A program made the translations under genes and the position numbers. 25,570 nucleotides of DNA from an uncultured bacterium. Lineage in GTDB: Bacteria; Bacillota_I; Bacilli_A; RF39; UBA660. Under the pieces are notes generated by a model. It was not told the DNA's origin and searched no databases. It saw only the letters and a program-made list of their open reading frames with translations. The DNA is taken from the NCBI GenBank assembly GCA_905215635.1, contig CAJMQX010000001.1:1-25570 (forward strand), given 5' to 3'. Shown here piece after piece: positions 13,806-22,009 of this stretch (positions within the stretch are counted from its first letter, which is position 1; each line of letters starts with the position of its first letter).

Positions 13806-13840
13806 TAATAACTCTTAAGTAGATTTGAGGAGGTATGATT

Positions 13841-14179
13841 ATGAGTGTTAAATTAGAAAGACTTAACAATACTTTTGTAGAAAAAATTAGTGAAATATTA
13901 CACGACGAAGTTAAAGATAAAGAAGTTAAGTTTGTAACTATTACAGAAGTTAGAATTACAAATGATTTATCTTATGCGAAAGTATACTTTACAACATTAG
14001 ATGAAGACAAGAAAAAAGTCACTGATTCTTTAAACAAAGCTAGTGGCTTTATTAGAAGTGCTTTATGTGAGAAAGTACATATTAGAAAAATGCCAGAAAT
14101 ACACTTTGTTTATGATGAATCTATCGAATATGGAAAGAAGATTGATGATATTATTGAAAGGATAAATAATGAGAAGTAA
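13841..14179 (+). CDS. rbfA: 30S ribosome-binding factor RbfA
   Basis: 112 residues. RbfA is a KH-fold factor that binds the 16S rRNA neck region in late 30S maturation. ERLNNTFVEKISEIL, FVTITEVRITNDLSYAKVYFT and the C-terminal IRKMPEIHFVYDESIEYG(KK)ID match the family well. AGGAGG at 13828-13833 fits ATG 13841 (7 bases) and not ATG 13835 (1 base), so the shorter start is used. The 3' end overlaps nrnA by 11 bases. Confidence 0.95.
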   Translation: MSVKLERLNNTFVEKISEILHDEVKDKEVKFVTITEVRITNDLSYAKVYFTTLDEDKKKVTDSLNKASGFIRSALCEKVHIRKMPEIHFVYDESIEYGKKIDDIIERINNEK

Positions 14180-15137
14180 GATTAAAGAATTAATCATGAA
14201 GAGTAATTCAATAGTCTTACTTACTCATGAAAATCCTGATGGAGATGCCATTGGATGTTCTTTAGCAATGAGTATTCTTTTAGAAAAAGCTCAAAAAGAT
14301 GTAGATGTAATTATTTCTAAAATTCCTGAACTTTATAAATCTTTAGAAGATATAGATATTATTAAGAGGGATAGTTCTAAAGAATATGATTTAGCTATAG
14401 TACTAGATTGTGCTAGTAGAGAGAGAGTAGATCAAGGTAGTGATATTCTTAGTAGATGTAAGAAAATTATAGTTATTGATCATCATATTAGTAATACTAG
14501 GTATGGCGATTTAAATTATGTATTAGGTGAAAGTCCAGCTTGTGCTCAAGTTTTATATGGTTTATTTAAAAGTTGGAAAGTAGATATGGATAAGAAGATT
14601 GGTACATATCTTATGATAGGGGTACTTACAGATACTGGTGGTTTTAGAAATAATAATGTTAATAAAGATACTTATTTAATGTGTGCTAAAATGATGGAAT
14701 TAGGTGTGAATATCTATAATTTATATGATAAAATGATAGCAAGAAAAAGTATGGCACAATATCTACTTACAAAAATTGTTCTTGATAGATTAGAATTTTT
14801 CTGTAATGGAAAGATTGCTTACTCTTATATTAATAAAGAAGACTTTTTAAAGTGTGGTGCAAAGTTAGGTGACCATGAAGGATTAGTTAATCTTGGTAGA
14901 AATATTCAAGGAGTAGAAGTATCAATATTTGTTAGAGAAGATGATAAATACTATATATCTTTTAGATCTAATGGATTAATTAAAGTTAATAAAATAGCAG
15001 CTTTGTTTGGTGGTGGTGGTCATGATATGGCTGCTGGGGCTAATTCAGAGATGAATTTAGATAAACTTAGGGAAAAATTAATAATAGAAACTACTAAGGT
15101 TTTGAAAGAAAATGATGGGAATACTATTAATAAATAA
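14169..15137 (+). CDS. nrnA: Bifunctional oligoribonuclease/pAp phosphatase NrnA
   Basis: 322 residues. It is a DHH/DHHA1 phosphoesterase that degrades nano-RNAs and removes the 3' phosphate of pAp. The DHH domain shows THENPDGDAIG (18-28), VLDCASR (about 80), DHH at 104-106 (IVIDHHISN) and GVLTDTGGF. The DHHA1 domain ends with the signature GGGGHDMAAG (281-290). The product would act in the cytoplasm, with Mn2+ bound by the Asp/His set. It starts inside rbfA (11-base overlap) and its end overlaps truB by about 26 bases. The order rbfA-nrnA-truB is common in Firmicutes and Mollicutes. Confidence 0.96.
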   Translation: MRSKIKELIMKSNSIVLLTHENPDGDAIGCSLAMSILLEKAQKDVDVIISKIPELYKSLEDIDIIKRDSSKEYDLAIVLDCASRERVDQGSDILSRCKKIIVIDHHISNTRYGDLNYVLGESPACAQVLYGLFKSWKVDMDKKIGTYLMIGVLTDTGGFRNNNVNKDTYLMCAKMMELGVNIYNLYDKMIARKSMAQYLLTKIVLDRLEFFCNGKIAYSYINKEDFLKCGAKLGDHEGLVNLGRNIQGVEVSIFVREDDKYYISFRSNGLIKVNKIAALFGGGGHDMAAGANSEMNLDKLREKLIIETTKVLKENDGNTINK

Positions 15138-15969
15138 ACCTACAGGATATACTAGTAGGGATATTGTCAATATTATTTCTAAAAAATTTAAGACAAGAAA
15201 GGTAGGTCATACAGGAACACTTGATCCTGGGGCTACTGGACTATTAGTAATATGTATTAATAAAGCCTTGAAGATATGTGAATTATTAACTAATCATGAT
15301 AAAGAATATATAGCAGGTATTACCTTGGGAATAGAAACTGACACACTTGATATGGATGGTATAGTCTTATCAACAGAAACTGTCGATATAGATAAACAGA
15401 AAATTATAGAATGTGTTAATTCTTTTAAAAAGACTTATTTACAAGAAGTACCAAAATATTCAGCAATTAAGGTTAATGGAAAAAAATTGTATGAATATGC
15501 TAGAAGTAATACTTATGTAGAACTGCCAAAAAAAGAAGTTACTATTCATGATATTCAGATTATTGATGATATATTATATAAAGATGGAAAAGTATATTTT
15601 AAGATTAAGTGTCATGTTAGTAAAGGGACTTATATTAGAAGTTTAGTTAGAGATATTGGTGCAAAATTAGGAGTAGTTGCTACTATGAATAGTTTAGAAA
15701 GAACTAAATTAGGAACTTTTATATTAAGTGATGCTTATACTTTAGAAGATATTATGAATGATAGTTATAAACTTCTTAGTATAGAAGAGGCTTTACCTGA
15801 TATTTCTCATTTAGTTGTAGATGATGAAGTAGCCTTTAAAGTTAAAAATGGTGTAGCTATCAACAGATTTGTTGATACAGAAATGAAATTTATATTTGAC
15901 AAAGATAACAATTTATTAGCATTATATAAAAATGATAATGATAAAGCGCGAGTTTACAAAATGTTTTAG
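15115..15969 (+). CDS. truB: tRNA pseudouridine-55 synthase TruB
   Basis: 284 residues. It converts U55 in the T loop of tRNAs to pseudouridine. The start GILLINKPTGYTSRD, the catalytic block KVGHTGTLDPGATGLL with catalytic Asp37, YSAIKVNGKKLYEYAR and KGTYIRSLVRDIG are all typical. A PUA-like tail follows. Two adjacent ATG (15112, 15115) lie inside the nrnA end with only a weak purine-rich site, suggesting translational coupling; I use the second because MGILLINKP is the family-like start. Last gene of the operon: a terminator begins within its final codons. ribF, often next, is not here. Confidence 0.96.
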   Translation: MGILLINKPTGYTSRDIVNIISKKFKTRKVGHTGTLDPGATGLLVICINKALKICELLTNHDKEYIAGITLGIETDTLDMDGIVLSTETVDIDKQKIIECVNSFKKTYLQEVPKYSAIKVNGKKLYEYARSNTYVELPKKEVTIHDIQIIDDILYKDGKVYFKIKCHVSKGTYIRSLVRDIGAKLGVVATMNSLERTKLGTFILSDAYTLEDIMNDSYKLLSIEEALPDISHLVVDDEVAFKVKNGVAINRFVDTEMKFIFDKDNNLLALYKNDNDKARVYKMF

Positions 15970-15982
15970 TAAACTCTTTTTT
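15950..15982 (+). terminator. Terminator of the rimP-truB operon
   Basis: A perfect 8-bp stem (GAGTTTAC/GTAAACTC) is followed by six T. The left arm is within the truB coding end and the stop codon TAG straddles the loop and right arm. Confidence 0.88.
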
Positions 15983-16033
15983 GTGTAAAGTCGTTGTTTT
16001 AATAGGCTTTTAATATACTTATTTATAAAAAAA

Positions 16034-16042
16034 TGCTATAAT
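16034..16042 (+). promoter_or_regulatory. Extended -10 promoter of sufB
   Basis: TGCTATAAT, 29 bases before the preferred start codon. No convincing -35 box. Confidence 0.62.
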
Positions 16043-16071
16043 AATGGTGTAGATTTACATGAGGTGAGATG

Positions 16072-17376
16072 ATGAAACTTACAAGAGATGTCGTTAAAGA
16101 AATATCAAATATCAAAAATGAACCAGAATGGATGAGAGAATTTAGAATTAAAGCATTCGAATGTTTTGATAAAATGGAGAACCCAAAATGGGGACCAGAA
16201 CTAAATATTGATTTTGATACTATTACTTATTATAAAAAAAGAACAGAAGAGCTTACTAATGATTGGGAAAAAATTAGTTGTGCTATTAGGAATGAGTTTA
16301 GAGATTTAGGAGTAATCGATGCAGAAAATAAATATTTAGATGGAATTGGAGCACAATATGATAGTGAAGTAATTTATCATAATATGATTAAAGAATTAGA
16401 AGATAAGAATGTTATATTTATGGATACCGATAGTGCTTTAAAGAAATATCCAGAACTATTTAAAAAATACTTTAATAATTTAGTTAAATATGATGAAAAT
16501 AAATATACTGCTTTAAATGGGTGTGTTTGGAGTGGAGGAACATTTATCTATATTCCTAAAAATACTAAATTAGATAGACCTTTACAAAGTTATTTTAGAA
16601 TTAATAGTAAAAATATGGGGCAGTTTGAAAGAACATTAATTATAGTAGATGATAATAGTGAGCTTCATTATATAGAGGGGTGTACTGCTCCTACATATAC
16701 AGAAGATGCTTTACATGCAGCAGTTGTAGAAATATATGTTGGTAAAAATGCTAAATGTAGATATACTACTATTCAGAATTGGTCTAGTGACGTATATAAT
16801 TTAGTTACTAAAAGAGCTATTGTTGAAGAGAATGGACTAATGGAGTGGATAGATGGAAATGTTGGTGCTAAAACAAATATGAAATATCCTTGTTGTATTT
16901 TGAATGGTCCTTATGCAAGGGGTAGTTGTATAACAGTAGCGGCGGCAGGCAATGGGCAAATACAAGATACAGGAGCTAAAATGATACATCTAGCGCCATA
17001 TACAAAAAGTAATATTGTTTCTAAATCAATTGCTTCAAATGGTGGTAATGCTACTTATAGAGGTACTGTTAGAATTAGTAAAAATGCAATACATTCTATT
17101 AGCAATGTTAAATGTGATACTATTATATTAGATAAAAAATCTAAAAGTGATACAATACCAACAAATATTGTTGATAATGAAAGTTCTTATTTAGAACATG
17201 AAGCAACAGTATCTAAAATAGAAGAAGATAAGTTATTCTATTTAATGAGTAGAGGTATTGATGAAGATAAAGCTAAAGAATTAATAATCTTAGGATTTAT
17301 TAGTGCTTTTAGAGATGAATTACCAATGGAATATGCTGTTGAGTTAAATAGATTACTTAAAGATAATATTAGTTAG
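16072..17376 (+). CDS. sufB: Fe-S cluster assembly scaffold SufB
   Basis: 434 residues. SufB is the beta-helix scaffold of the SUF complex, working with SufC ATPase, SufD and the SufS/SufU sulfur donors. The family is plain from [17 protein letters not shown], the beta-helix core [23 protein letters not shown] (in part), HYIEGCTAP, the [13 protein letters not shown] block and the closing [21 protein letters not shown] with its catalytic-site motifs. ATG 16072 is preferred to 16069 because AGGTGA then has more room. No sufC, sufD, sufS or sufU is adjacent; the usual suf cluster is broken up here. The amidase gene follows after 26 bases with no terminator between, so they may share a transcript. 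Confidence 0.95.
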   Translation: MKLTRDVVKEISNIKNEPEWMREFRIKAFECFDKMENPKWGPELNIDFDTITYYKKRTEELTNDWEKISCAIRNEFRDLGVIDAENKYLDGIGAQYDSEVIYHNMIKELEDKNVIFMDTDSALKKYPELFKKYFNNLVKYDENKYTALNGCVWSGGTFIYIPKNTKLDRPLQSYFRINSKNMGQFERTLIIVDDNSELHYIEGCTAPTYTEDALHAAVVEIYVGKNAKCRYTTIQNWSSDVYNLVTKRAIVEENGLMEWIDGNVGAKTNMKYPCCILNGPYARGSCITVAAAGNGQIQDTGAKMIHLAPYTKSNIVSKSIASNGGNATYRGTVRISKNAIHSISNVKCDTIILDKKSKSDTIPTNIVDNESSYLEHEATVSKIEEDKLFYLMSRGIDEDKAKELIILGFISAFRDELPMEYAVELNRLLKDNIS

Positions 17377-17402
17377 TATTACAAAAATTTTTGGAGGTGA
17401 AT

Positions 17403-18662
17403 ATGAAGAAATTTTTAATTGTATTACTTATATTACTATTAGGATTTGGAGGGTATATATTATATGATACTAAAACTAAAGAGAAAATTCCTAGACTAGA
17501 AACTTTAGAGGATGTTGTTAGTATTGATGAACTATATGTATATGGTACTCATCTAAATATGCATGGAAAAATTAATAGTGATAAAAATTTAGAATTTGTA
17601 TTATACAATGGAGAATTTATTGTTAGAAAGATTAATTTTGATGATGGAGAATTCAATTTTTCTGATAAAGTTAATGAGGGAATGTATTTAGATGATATTC
17701 CGAGAGGAAACTATTTCTTGTTTTTAAGATACAAAGATACAAATGATAAAGGAGAAGAAATATACAAATATTATAGTTTAAAGAATGATACAACTTATAA
17801 AGAAACAACTTATTATACATTAAGTAATGTTAATAATAAGATTACTATCAATAGTGAAGAGAGTTATCCTACTATGATGATAAATGTTGTAGAGAATACT
17901 GATAGTAATGTATATGATATAGTACTTGATCCTGGACATGGTGGTATGGATGGTGGTGCTAGTAGATATGGATATAAAGAATCTGATTTTACATTAGATT
18001 TAGCCATGAAAGTTAAAAGTAAATTAGAAGAAGCTGGACTTAAAGTTAAGCTAACTCATGAAGAAGGACAATTAACTACTAATAGTATACTTTCTGAATA
18101 CGGAGTTCATGGTAGAGCGGTTATTCCTTATGAAGTTCATGCTAAATATGTATTTTCTATTCACTTTAATAGTAACAATTTAGCTTCAGTTAATGGACTT
18201 GAAGTATATACAGCCGATAATATCAACTATGATTATGCTAAAACACTAGCAAAAAACATTACTGATGCTTCTGGACTTAATTATTCTACTAATAAGATAA
18301 GTAAAGTTATGGATGGTATTTATACAAGAACATTTAAAGAAAGTGATATTGAAAATTCTGCAAAGGAAAATACCGATAAAGGAAGAGTTCCTTATGATAT
18401 AACTACTAAATCTAATTACTATTATATTATTAGAGAAACTGGTGGTATTGTTACTGGGGCTTATGTGGATGATAGAAATGAAGAAATAACAGGTAATCCA
18501 TATTATAATAGTAATATAGGTAGTGAAGCTTACTTATTAGAACTTGGGTATATTTCTAATAAAGATAATTTAGATAATTTAATTAATAATCTTGATAAAT
18601 ATGCTTTAGGAATAGCTAATAGTATTATACCATTATATAAAAAGGTAGATAATAATCAATAA
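17403..18662 (+). CDS. N-acetylmuramoyl-L-alanine amidase (Amidase_3)
   Basis: 419 residues. It cleaves the bond between muramic acid and the stem peptide of peptidoglycan, outside the membrane. An N-terminal signal anchor (LIVLLILLLGFGGYILY, about 5-21) is followed by a beta-rich region to about 165 with no known motif. The catalytic domain has zinc ligands His179 (DPGHGG), Glu193 (KESDF) and His254 (SIHFNSN), and catalytic Glu380 (LLELGYISN). An insertion between about 265 and 350 fits larger members of the family. ATG 17403 with GGAGGTGA upstream is chosen; the frame upstream to a TTG at 17391 only covers the ribosome site. The protein shows that this lineage has a wall to remodel. Confidence 0.94.
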   Translation: MKKFLIVLLILLLGFGGYILYDTKTKEKIPRLETLEDVVSIDELYVYGTHLNMHGKINSDKNLEFVLYNGEFIVRKINFDDGEFNFSDKVNEGMYLDDIPRGNYFLFLRYKDTNDKGEEIYKYYSLKNDTTYKETTYYTLSNVNNKITINSEESYPTMMINVVENTDSNVYDIVLDPGHGGMDGGASRYGYKESDFTLDLAMKVKSKLEEAGLKVKLTHEEGQLTTNSILSEYGVHGRAVIPYEVHAKYVFSIHFNSNNLASVNGLEVYTADNINYDYAKTLAKNITDASGLNYSTNKISKVMDGIYTRTFKESDIENSAKENTDKGRVPYDITTKSNYYYIIRETGGIVTGAYVDDRNEEITGNPYYNSNIGSEAYLLELGYISNKDNLDNLINNLDKYALGIANSIIPLYKKVDNNQ

Positions 18663-18720
18663 ATAGACAATATATTAATATTTAGAATACTTAATTATGT
18701 AAAGTATGTGTTAAATTTAG

Positions 18721-18758
18721 GAAAAGTTAAAATTGTAATTTTAATTTTTCTTTTTTTT
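18721..18758 (+). terminator. Terminator after the amidase gene
   Basis: A 13-bp stem (GAAAAGTTAAAAT/ATTTTAATTTTTC, one G-T) with a TGTA loop and eight T. The remaining 18759-18882 is AT-rich; it also holds TTGCAT-16-TATAAT at 18757-18784, a possible second upstream promoter for ssb. Confidence 0.85.
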
Positions 18759-18882
18759 GCATTTTTTGATAAATAGTATATAATTTTAGTATTTTTTTAA
18801 TTATATTAATAGATAAAGATTTAAATATTGACTAATTTTTAAATTTGGAATAGGTAAAAGAACTTTTTTTCAATTTTTCGAT

Positions 18883-18912
18883 TTGATTTATATTATGACG
18901 ATATGGTATATT
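18883..18912 (+). promoter_or_regulatory. Proximal promoter of ssb
   Basis: TTGATT (18883-18888), 18-base spacer, TATATT (18907-18912) with TGG in front as extended -10. The ssb ATG is 21 bases beyond, with AAAGGAGG. Confidence 0.55.
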
Positions 18913-18933
18913 TTTCCATGAAAGGAGGAAAAT

Positions 18934-19404
18934 ATGATTAATCAAATTACTTTAGTGGGTAGAATAGTTAGAACACCAGAACTTGAGCTTACTGAAAATG
19001 GAAAGAAAATTGGTCGCTTAACTTTAGCTGTTCCAAGGGAATACAAAAATATTAATGGTGAATATGATACGGATTTTATTGATTGTACATTATGGACAGG
19101 AGTTGCTGAAAGTGCTAATGAATATTGTAAATCTGGAGATATTCTCGGTATAAGAGGAAAGGTTCAATCAAGAATTATAGAAAAAGAAGATGGAACTAAA
19201 TATAAGAAAATGGAAGTTGTTGCAGATAGAATTAGTTTCTTAGCTTCTTCAAAAAATGGTAAAGAAGTTAGTAATACCGAGACAACATTGGAAAATACTG
19301 AAGATAATATTAAAGAGAATAATTCTAAGGATTCAGATGAGATGGTTAAAGAACAAAATGAACGTGGTGAAAAAAGCGACAAACCTGGTAAAAAGAAAAG
19401 ATAA
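18934..19404 (+). CDS. ssb: Single-stranded DNA-binding protein with unusual basic C-terminus
   Basis: 156 residues. SSB coats single-stranded DNA in replication, repair and recombination. The OB fold covers residues 1-105: MINQITLVGRIVRTPEL, RLTLAVPREY, FIDCTLWTGVAESANEY and GDILGIRGKVQSR. The tail (about 108-156) is acidic and disordered, as usual, but it ends in EKSDKPGKKKR, not the DDDIPF-like tip through which SSB recruits partner proteins. AAAGGAGG precedes the ATG. An XRE regulator gene follows after 56 bases. No rpsF or rpsR neighbours are present, so this could be an accessory SSB paralogue, with the replicative ssb elsewhere. Confidence 0.93.
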   Translation: MINQITLVGRIVRTPELELTENGKKIGRLTLAVPREYKNINGEYDTDFIDCTLWTGVAESANEYCKSGDILGIRGKVQSRIIEKEDGTKYKKMEVVADRISFLASSKNGKEVSNTETTLENTEDNIKENNSKDSDEMVKEQNERGEKSDKPGKKKR

Positions 19405-19460
19405 ATCTTTAATTTTTAAGAATTTATAGTAGAATTATTTAATAGAGAGGAATAGGAGTT

Positions 19461-19832
19461 ATGTTTTTAGGTTATAGATTAAGAGAATTAAGGGCAGAAA
19501 GAAATATTAGTCAAGGAAAACTTGGAGAAATGCTAGGAGTAACGAAGGTATCTATTTCTTGCTATGAAAAAGGAACAAGAGTTCCCAGTATGGATATTCT
19601 TGTTAAGATTTTAAATGCTTTTAATGTCCCAGCTGAATATTTGTTAGGTAGAGAAATTAATGCTGTATGCGAAGATGACGAGGATGGTGTTATTTTAAAG
19701 CTATCTACTGATGATATAGAAATTATTCGTGAAGTTAGAGGAAATCCTTCCTTATATAACTGTGTAGCAGCAGATCCGAAGAGATTTTTTGCTAATGCCT
19801 ATAAGAATAAAGTTAAAAGTGAAAAAAAATAG
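19461..19832 (+). CDS. XRE-family helix-turn-helix transcriptional regulator
   Basis: 123 residues. A Cro/CI-type HTH occupies residues 1-65: YRLRELRAERNISQGKLGEMLGV forms helices 1-2, and TKVSISCYEKGTRVPSMDILVKIL the recognition helix and following helix, ending at FNVPAEYLLGRE. The C-terminal half (DDEDGVILKLSTDDIEIIREVRGNP, about 72-96, then an FFANAYKNK tail) is not a known sensor and may mediate dimerisation. ATAGGAG lies just before the ATG. The target genes cannot be told; ssb upstream and asnS downstream are candidates only by position. No phage genes surround it, so it is unlikely to be a prophage repressor. Confidence 0.9.
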   Translation: MFLGYRLRELRAERNISQGKLGEMLGVTKVSISCYEKGTRVPSMDILVKILNAFNVPAEYLLGREINAVCEDDEDGVILKLSTDDIEIIREVRGNPSLYNCVAADPKRFFANAYKNKVKSEKK

Positions 19833-19854
19833 ATATAATATTAAGGTTTTATGG

Positions 19855-19860
19855 TATAAT
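19855..19860 (+). promoter_or_regulatory. Promoter -10 box of asnS
   Basis: TATAAT preceded by TGG (extended -10), 23 bases before the asnS ATG and after the XRE gene stop. The -35 region is weak. Confidence 0.58.
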
Positions 19861-19883
19861 ATTTCTAAGAAAGAAGGAATGTC

Positions 19884-21254
19884 ATGATAGATGTATGTGA
19901 TTTATTTAAGAAAGATTATATCGACAAAGATGTTGTTGTTTGTGGATGGATAAGAAATCACCGTAAACAAAAGGAATTTGGTTTTATTGATTTTAACGAT
20001 GGAACTTGTTTTAAAAATTTACAAATTGTTTATGATAATAGTTTAGAGAATTTCGATGATATTCAAAAGTTACATATAGGTAGTGCTATTGAAGTTCATG
20101 GTAAAATTATCAAATCTGAGGGTGCTGGTCAAGCAATAGAAATGAAATTATTATCTTATAAGTTGTGTGGAGATTGTCCAGAAGATTATCCTATTCAACC
20201 AAAAAGACATTCAAGAGAATTTTTAAGAGAACAAGCTTATCTTAGAACTCGTACTAACTTATTTGGTGCAGTATTTAGAGTTAGAAGTGTTGCAGCTTAT
20301 GCAATTCATAAGTTTTTCCAAGATGATGGATATGTTTATTTTCATGCTCCAATAATTACAGCTAGTGATTGTGAAGGTGCTGGAGAAATGTTCCAAGTAA
20401 CTACTTTGGATATGGATAGAGTTGCTAAAAGCGGAGAAGTAGATTATAGTAAGGACTTTTTTGGTAAGAAAGCTGCTCTTACAGTTAGTGGTCAACTTCA
20501 AGCAGAAACTTTTGCACTTAGCTATAAAAAAGTTTATACTTTTGGACCTACTTTTAGAGCAGAGAATTCAAATACAAAAACACATGCTTCAGAATTTTGG
20601 ATGATTGAACCAGAAATTGCTTTTTGTGATTTAGAAGGTGACATGAATATTATGGAAAATATGCTTAAATTTGTAGTTAAGTATGTTTTAGATAATTGTC
20701 CTGAAGAAATGGAATTCTTTGATAAATTTGTAGAAAAAGGATTATTAGACAAACTAAATAAACTACTTAATAGTAAATTTACTAGAGTTGATCATGAAGA
20801 AGTAATATCTATTTTAAAAAAGGCTCCAGTTAAATGGGAATTTGAACCAGAATATGGAGAAGATATTGCAAGAGAACATGAAAAATATATTACTGAATAC
20901 TTTAATGGACCAGTATTTATTAAAAATTGGCCAAAAGATATCAAAGCTTTTTATATGAAGCAAAACGATGATGGTAAAACGGTAGCTGCTGTTGATTTGG
21001 AGGTTCCTGGTGCAGGAGAACTTATGGGTGGAAGTCAAAGAGAAGAAAATTACGATAAGTTACTTAATCGTATTCGTGAACTTGGTATGAAAGAAGAAGA
21101 CTTTGATTGGTATTTAAATTTAAGAAAATTTGGTGGTTGTGTTCATTCAGGATTCGGTATGGGATTTGAAAGACTTATTATTTATTTAACTGGTGTTGAT
21201 AATATAAGAGATGTAATTCCTTATCCAAGAACTCCTGGTAATTGTGATTATTAA
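19884..21254 (+). CDS. asnS: Asparaginyl-tRNA synthetase
   Basis: 456 residues, class IIb synthetase that charges tRNA-Asn with asparagine. The N-terminal OB anticodon-binding domain (VCGWIRNHRKQKEFGFIDFNDGT in part, 18-40) is followed by the catalytic domain: motif 1 around HKFFQDDGYVYFHAPIIT, motif 2 with FRAENSNTKTHASEFWMIEPE in part, and motif 3 GFGMGFERLIIYLTG, ending PRTPGNCDY. AsnRS and AspRS are related; THASEFWMIEPE and the PRTPGN end favour AsnRS. AAGAAGGA precedes the ATG. A direct AsnRS means Asn-tRNA need not be made by the amidotransferase route. Ends in a strong terminator. Confidence 0.97.
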   Translation: MIDVCDLFKKDYIDKDVVVCGWIRNHRKQKEFGFIDFNDGTCFKNLQIVYDNSLENFDDIQKLHIGSAIEVHGKIIKSEGAGQAIEMKLLSYKLCGDCPEDYPIQPKRHSREFLREQAYLRTRTNLFGAVFRVRSVAAYAIHKFFQDDGYVYFHAPIITASDCEGAGEMFQVTTLDMDRVAKSGEVDYSKDFFGKKAALTVSGQLQAETFALSYKKVYTFGPTFRAENSNTKTHASEFWMIEPEIAFCDLEGDMNIMENMLKFVVKYVLDNCPEEMEFFDKFVEKGLLDKLNKLLNSKFTRVDHEEVISILKKAPVKWEFEPEYGEDIAREHEKYITEYFNGPVFIKNWPKDIKAFYMKQNDDGKTVAAVDLEVPGAGELMGGSQREENYDKLLNRIRELGMKEEDFDWYLNLRKFGGCVHSGFGMGFERLIIYLTGVDNIRDVIPYPRTPGNCDY

Positions 21255-21260
21255 AAAATT

Positions 21261-21294
21261 AAACTACATTAATTATTAATTAGTGTAGTTTTTT
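21261..21294 (+). terminator. Terminator of asnS
   Basis: A 14-bp stem (AAACTACATTAATT/AATTAGTGTAGTTT, one G-T) with an ATT loop, then T residues. Confidence 0.88.
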
Positions 21295-21356
21295 CAATAT
21301 TTACCAATTATTATTTTGATTTATATGAGAATACTAATAACAAAAGGAGGTATGAA

Positions 21357-21941
21357 ATGAAAAAAGCTTTATGTTTTTCTTTACTTGGAATTTTAGTTCT
21401 TACAGGATGTGGTGCGGGTGCTACTGATACGATGAGCTGTACTTATGAAAATACTAATGGTACTTTAACTACTAAAACTAAATATGATGTTGATTATGAA
21501 GGTAAAGAAGTTAAAAAAGTTAGAATTACCTATGATTATAAACAAGATAATACTACTGATACTGATAATGATGGAAAAAAGGATATTCCTGGTGTTGGTA
21601 CTGGTACAGATGGTACTACTAATGATACACAAAAGAATGATGATGGTATTATCGATGGTGTTATAGGTAGTGCAATAGATCAGATAATTGGTGGCGTTAC
21701 AGATACTATTTTGGATGTAGCAGGATTAAAAGATAGACATGCAACAGTACAAAATAGATATGGTAATATAGCTGGTTTCTCAGTACAAAATACTACTGAT
21801 ACTGATAATAATTATATAGTTACATATGTAATTGATTATGATACAATTAGTGATACTGATTTAGGTACTTTGAATTTATCTAGAAATATTAATACTTTAA
21901 GAGATAATTACACTAAACAAGGTTATACTTGTAGTAAGTAA
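21357..21941 (+). CDS. Lipoprotein with thrombospondin-3-like calcium motif
   Basis: 194 residues. A lipoprotein signal peptide (MKK, hydrophobic run, LTGC) puts the lipidated Cys at 18, so the mature protein sits on the outer face of the membrane. Two other Cys, 28 near the start and 192 near the end, could form a disulfide clasp. Residues 30-60 and 140-190 are beta-rich, with a layout like DUF1307/YehR-type lipoproteins, but that link is weak. A linker at 64-100, rich in Asp, Thr and Gly, contains DTDNDGKKD (68-76), which resembles a thrombospondin type 3 calcium-binding repeat. A hydrophobic GVIGSAIDQIIGGVTDTIL segment (101-119) follows. AGGAGG precedes the ATG; an ATG at 21352 stops at once. 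Function unknown. Confidence 0.82.
   Translation: MKKALCFSLLGILVLTGCGAGATDTMSCTYENTNGTLTTKTKYDVDYEGKEVKKVRITYDYKQDNTTDTDNDGKKDIPGVGTGTDGTTNDTQKNDDGIIDGVIGSAIDQIIGGVTDTILDVAGLKDRHATVQNRYGNIAGFSVQNTTDTDNNYIVTYVIDYDTISDTDLGTLNLSRNINTLRDNYTKQGYTCSK
21549..21569 (+). repeat. 21-base direct repeat, copy 1 (lipoprotein gene)
   Basis: This 21-base segment is repeated exactly at 21789-21809, 240 bases later and in the same reading frame, encoding NTTDTDN both times. It could mediate in-frame deletion of the 80 residues between. Confidence 0.8.
21789..21809 (+). repeat. 21-base direct repeat, copy 2 (lipoprotein gene)
   Basis: Exact match to 21549-21569, encoding NTTDTDN at residues 145-151 of the lipoprotein. 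Confidence 0.8.
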
Positions 21942-21956
21942 TAATCTCTTTTTTAG

Positions 21957-21985
21957 TTGAATAATACTTCTATTTGTTATATAAT
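21957..21985 (+). promoter_or_regulatory. Promoter of the PFOR gene
   Basis: TTGAAT (21957-21962), 17-base spacer, TATAAT (21980-21985), 25 bases before the start codon. Confidence 0.7.
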
Positions 21986-22009
21986 TATTAATGAATAGAG
22001 GTGTTTTTT

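Noticed and set aside
21484..21666. 60-codon plus-strand frame inside the lipoprotein gene
   Set aside because: It is a shifted frame of the Asp/Thr/Gly-rich linker, made of Ile, Leu, Met and Lys from the repeated sequence, and has no ribosome site.
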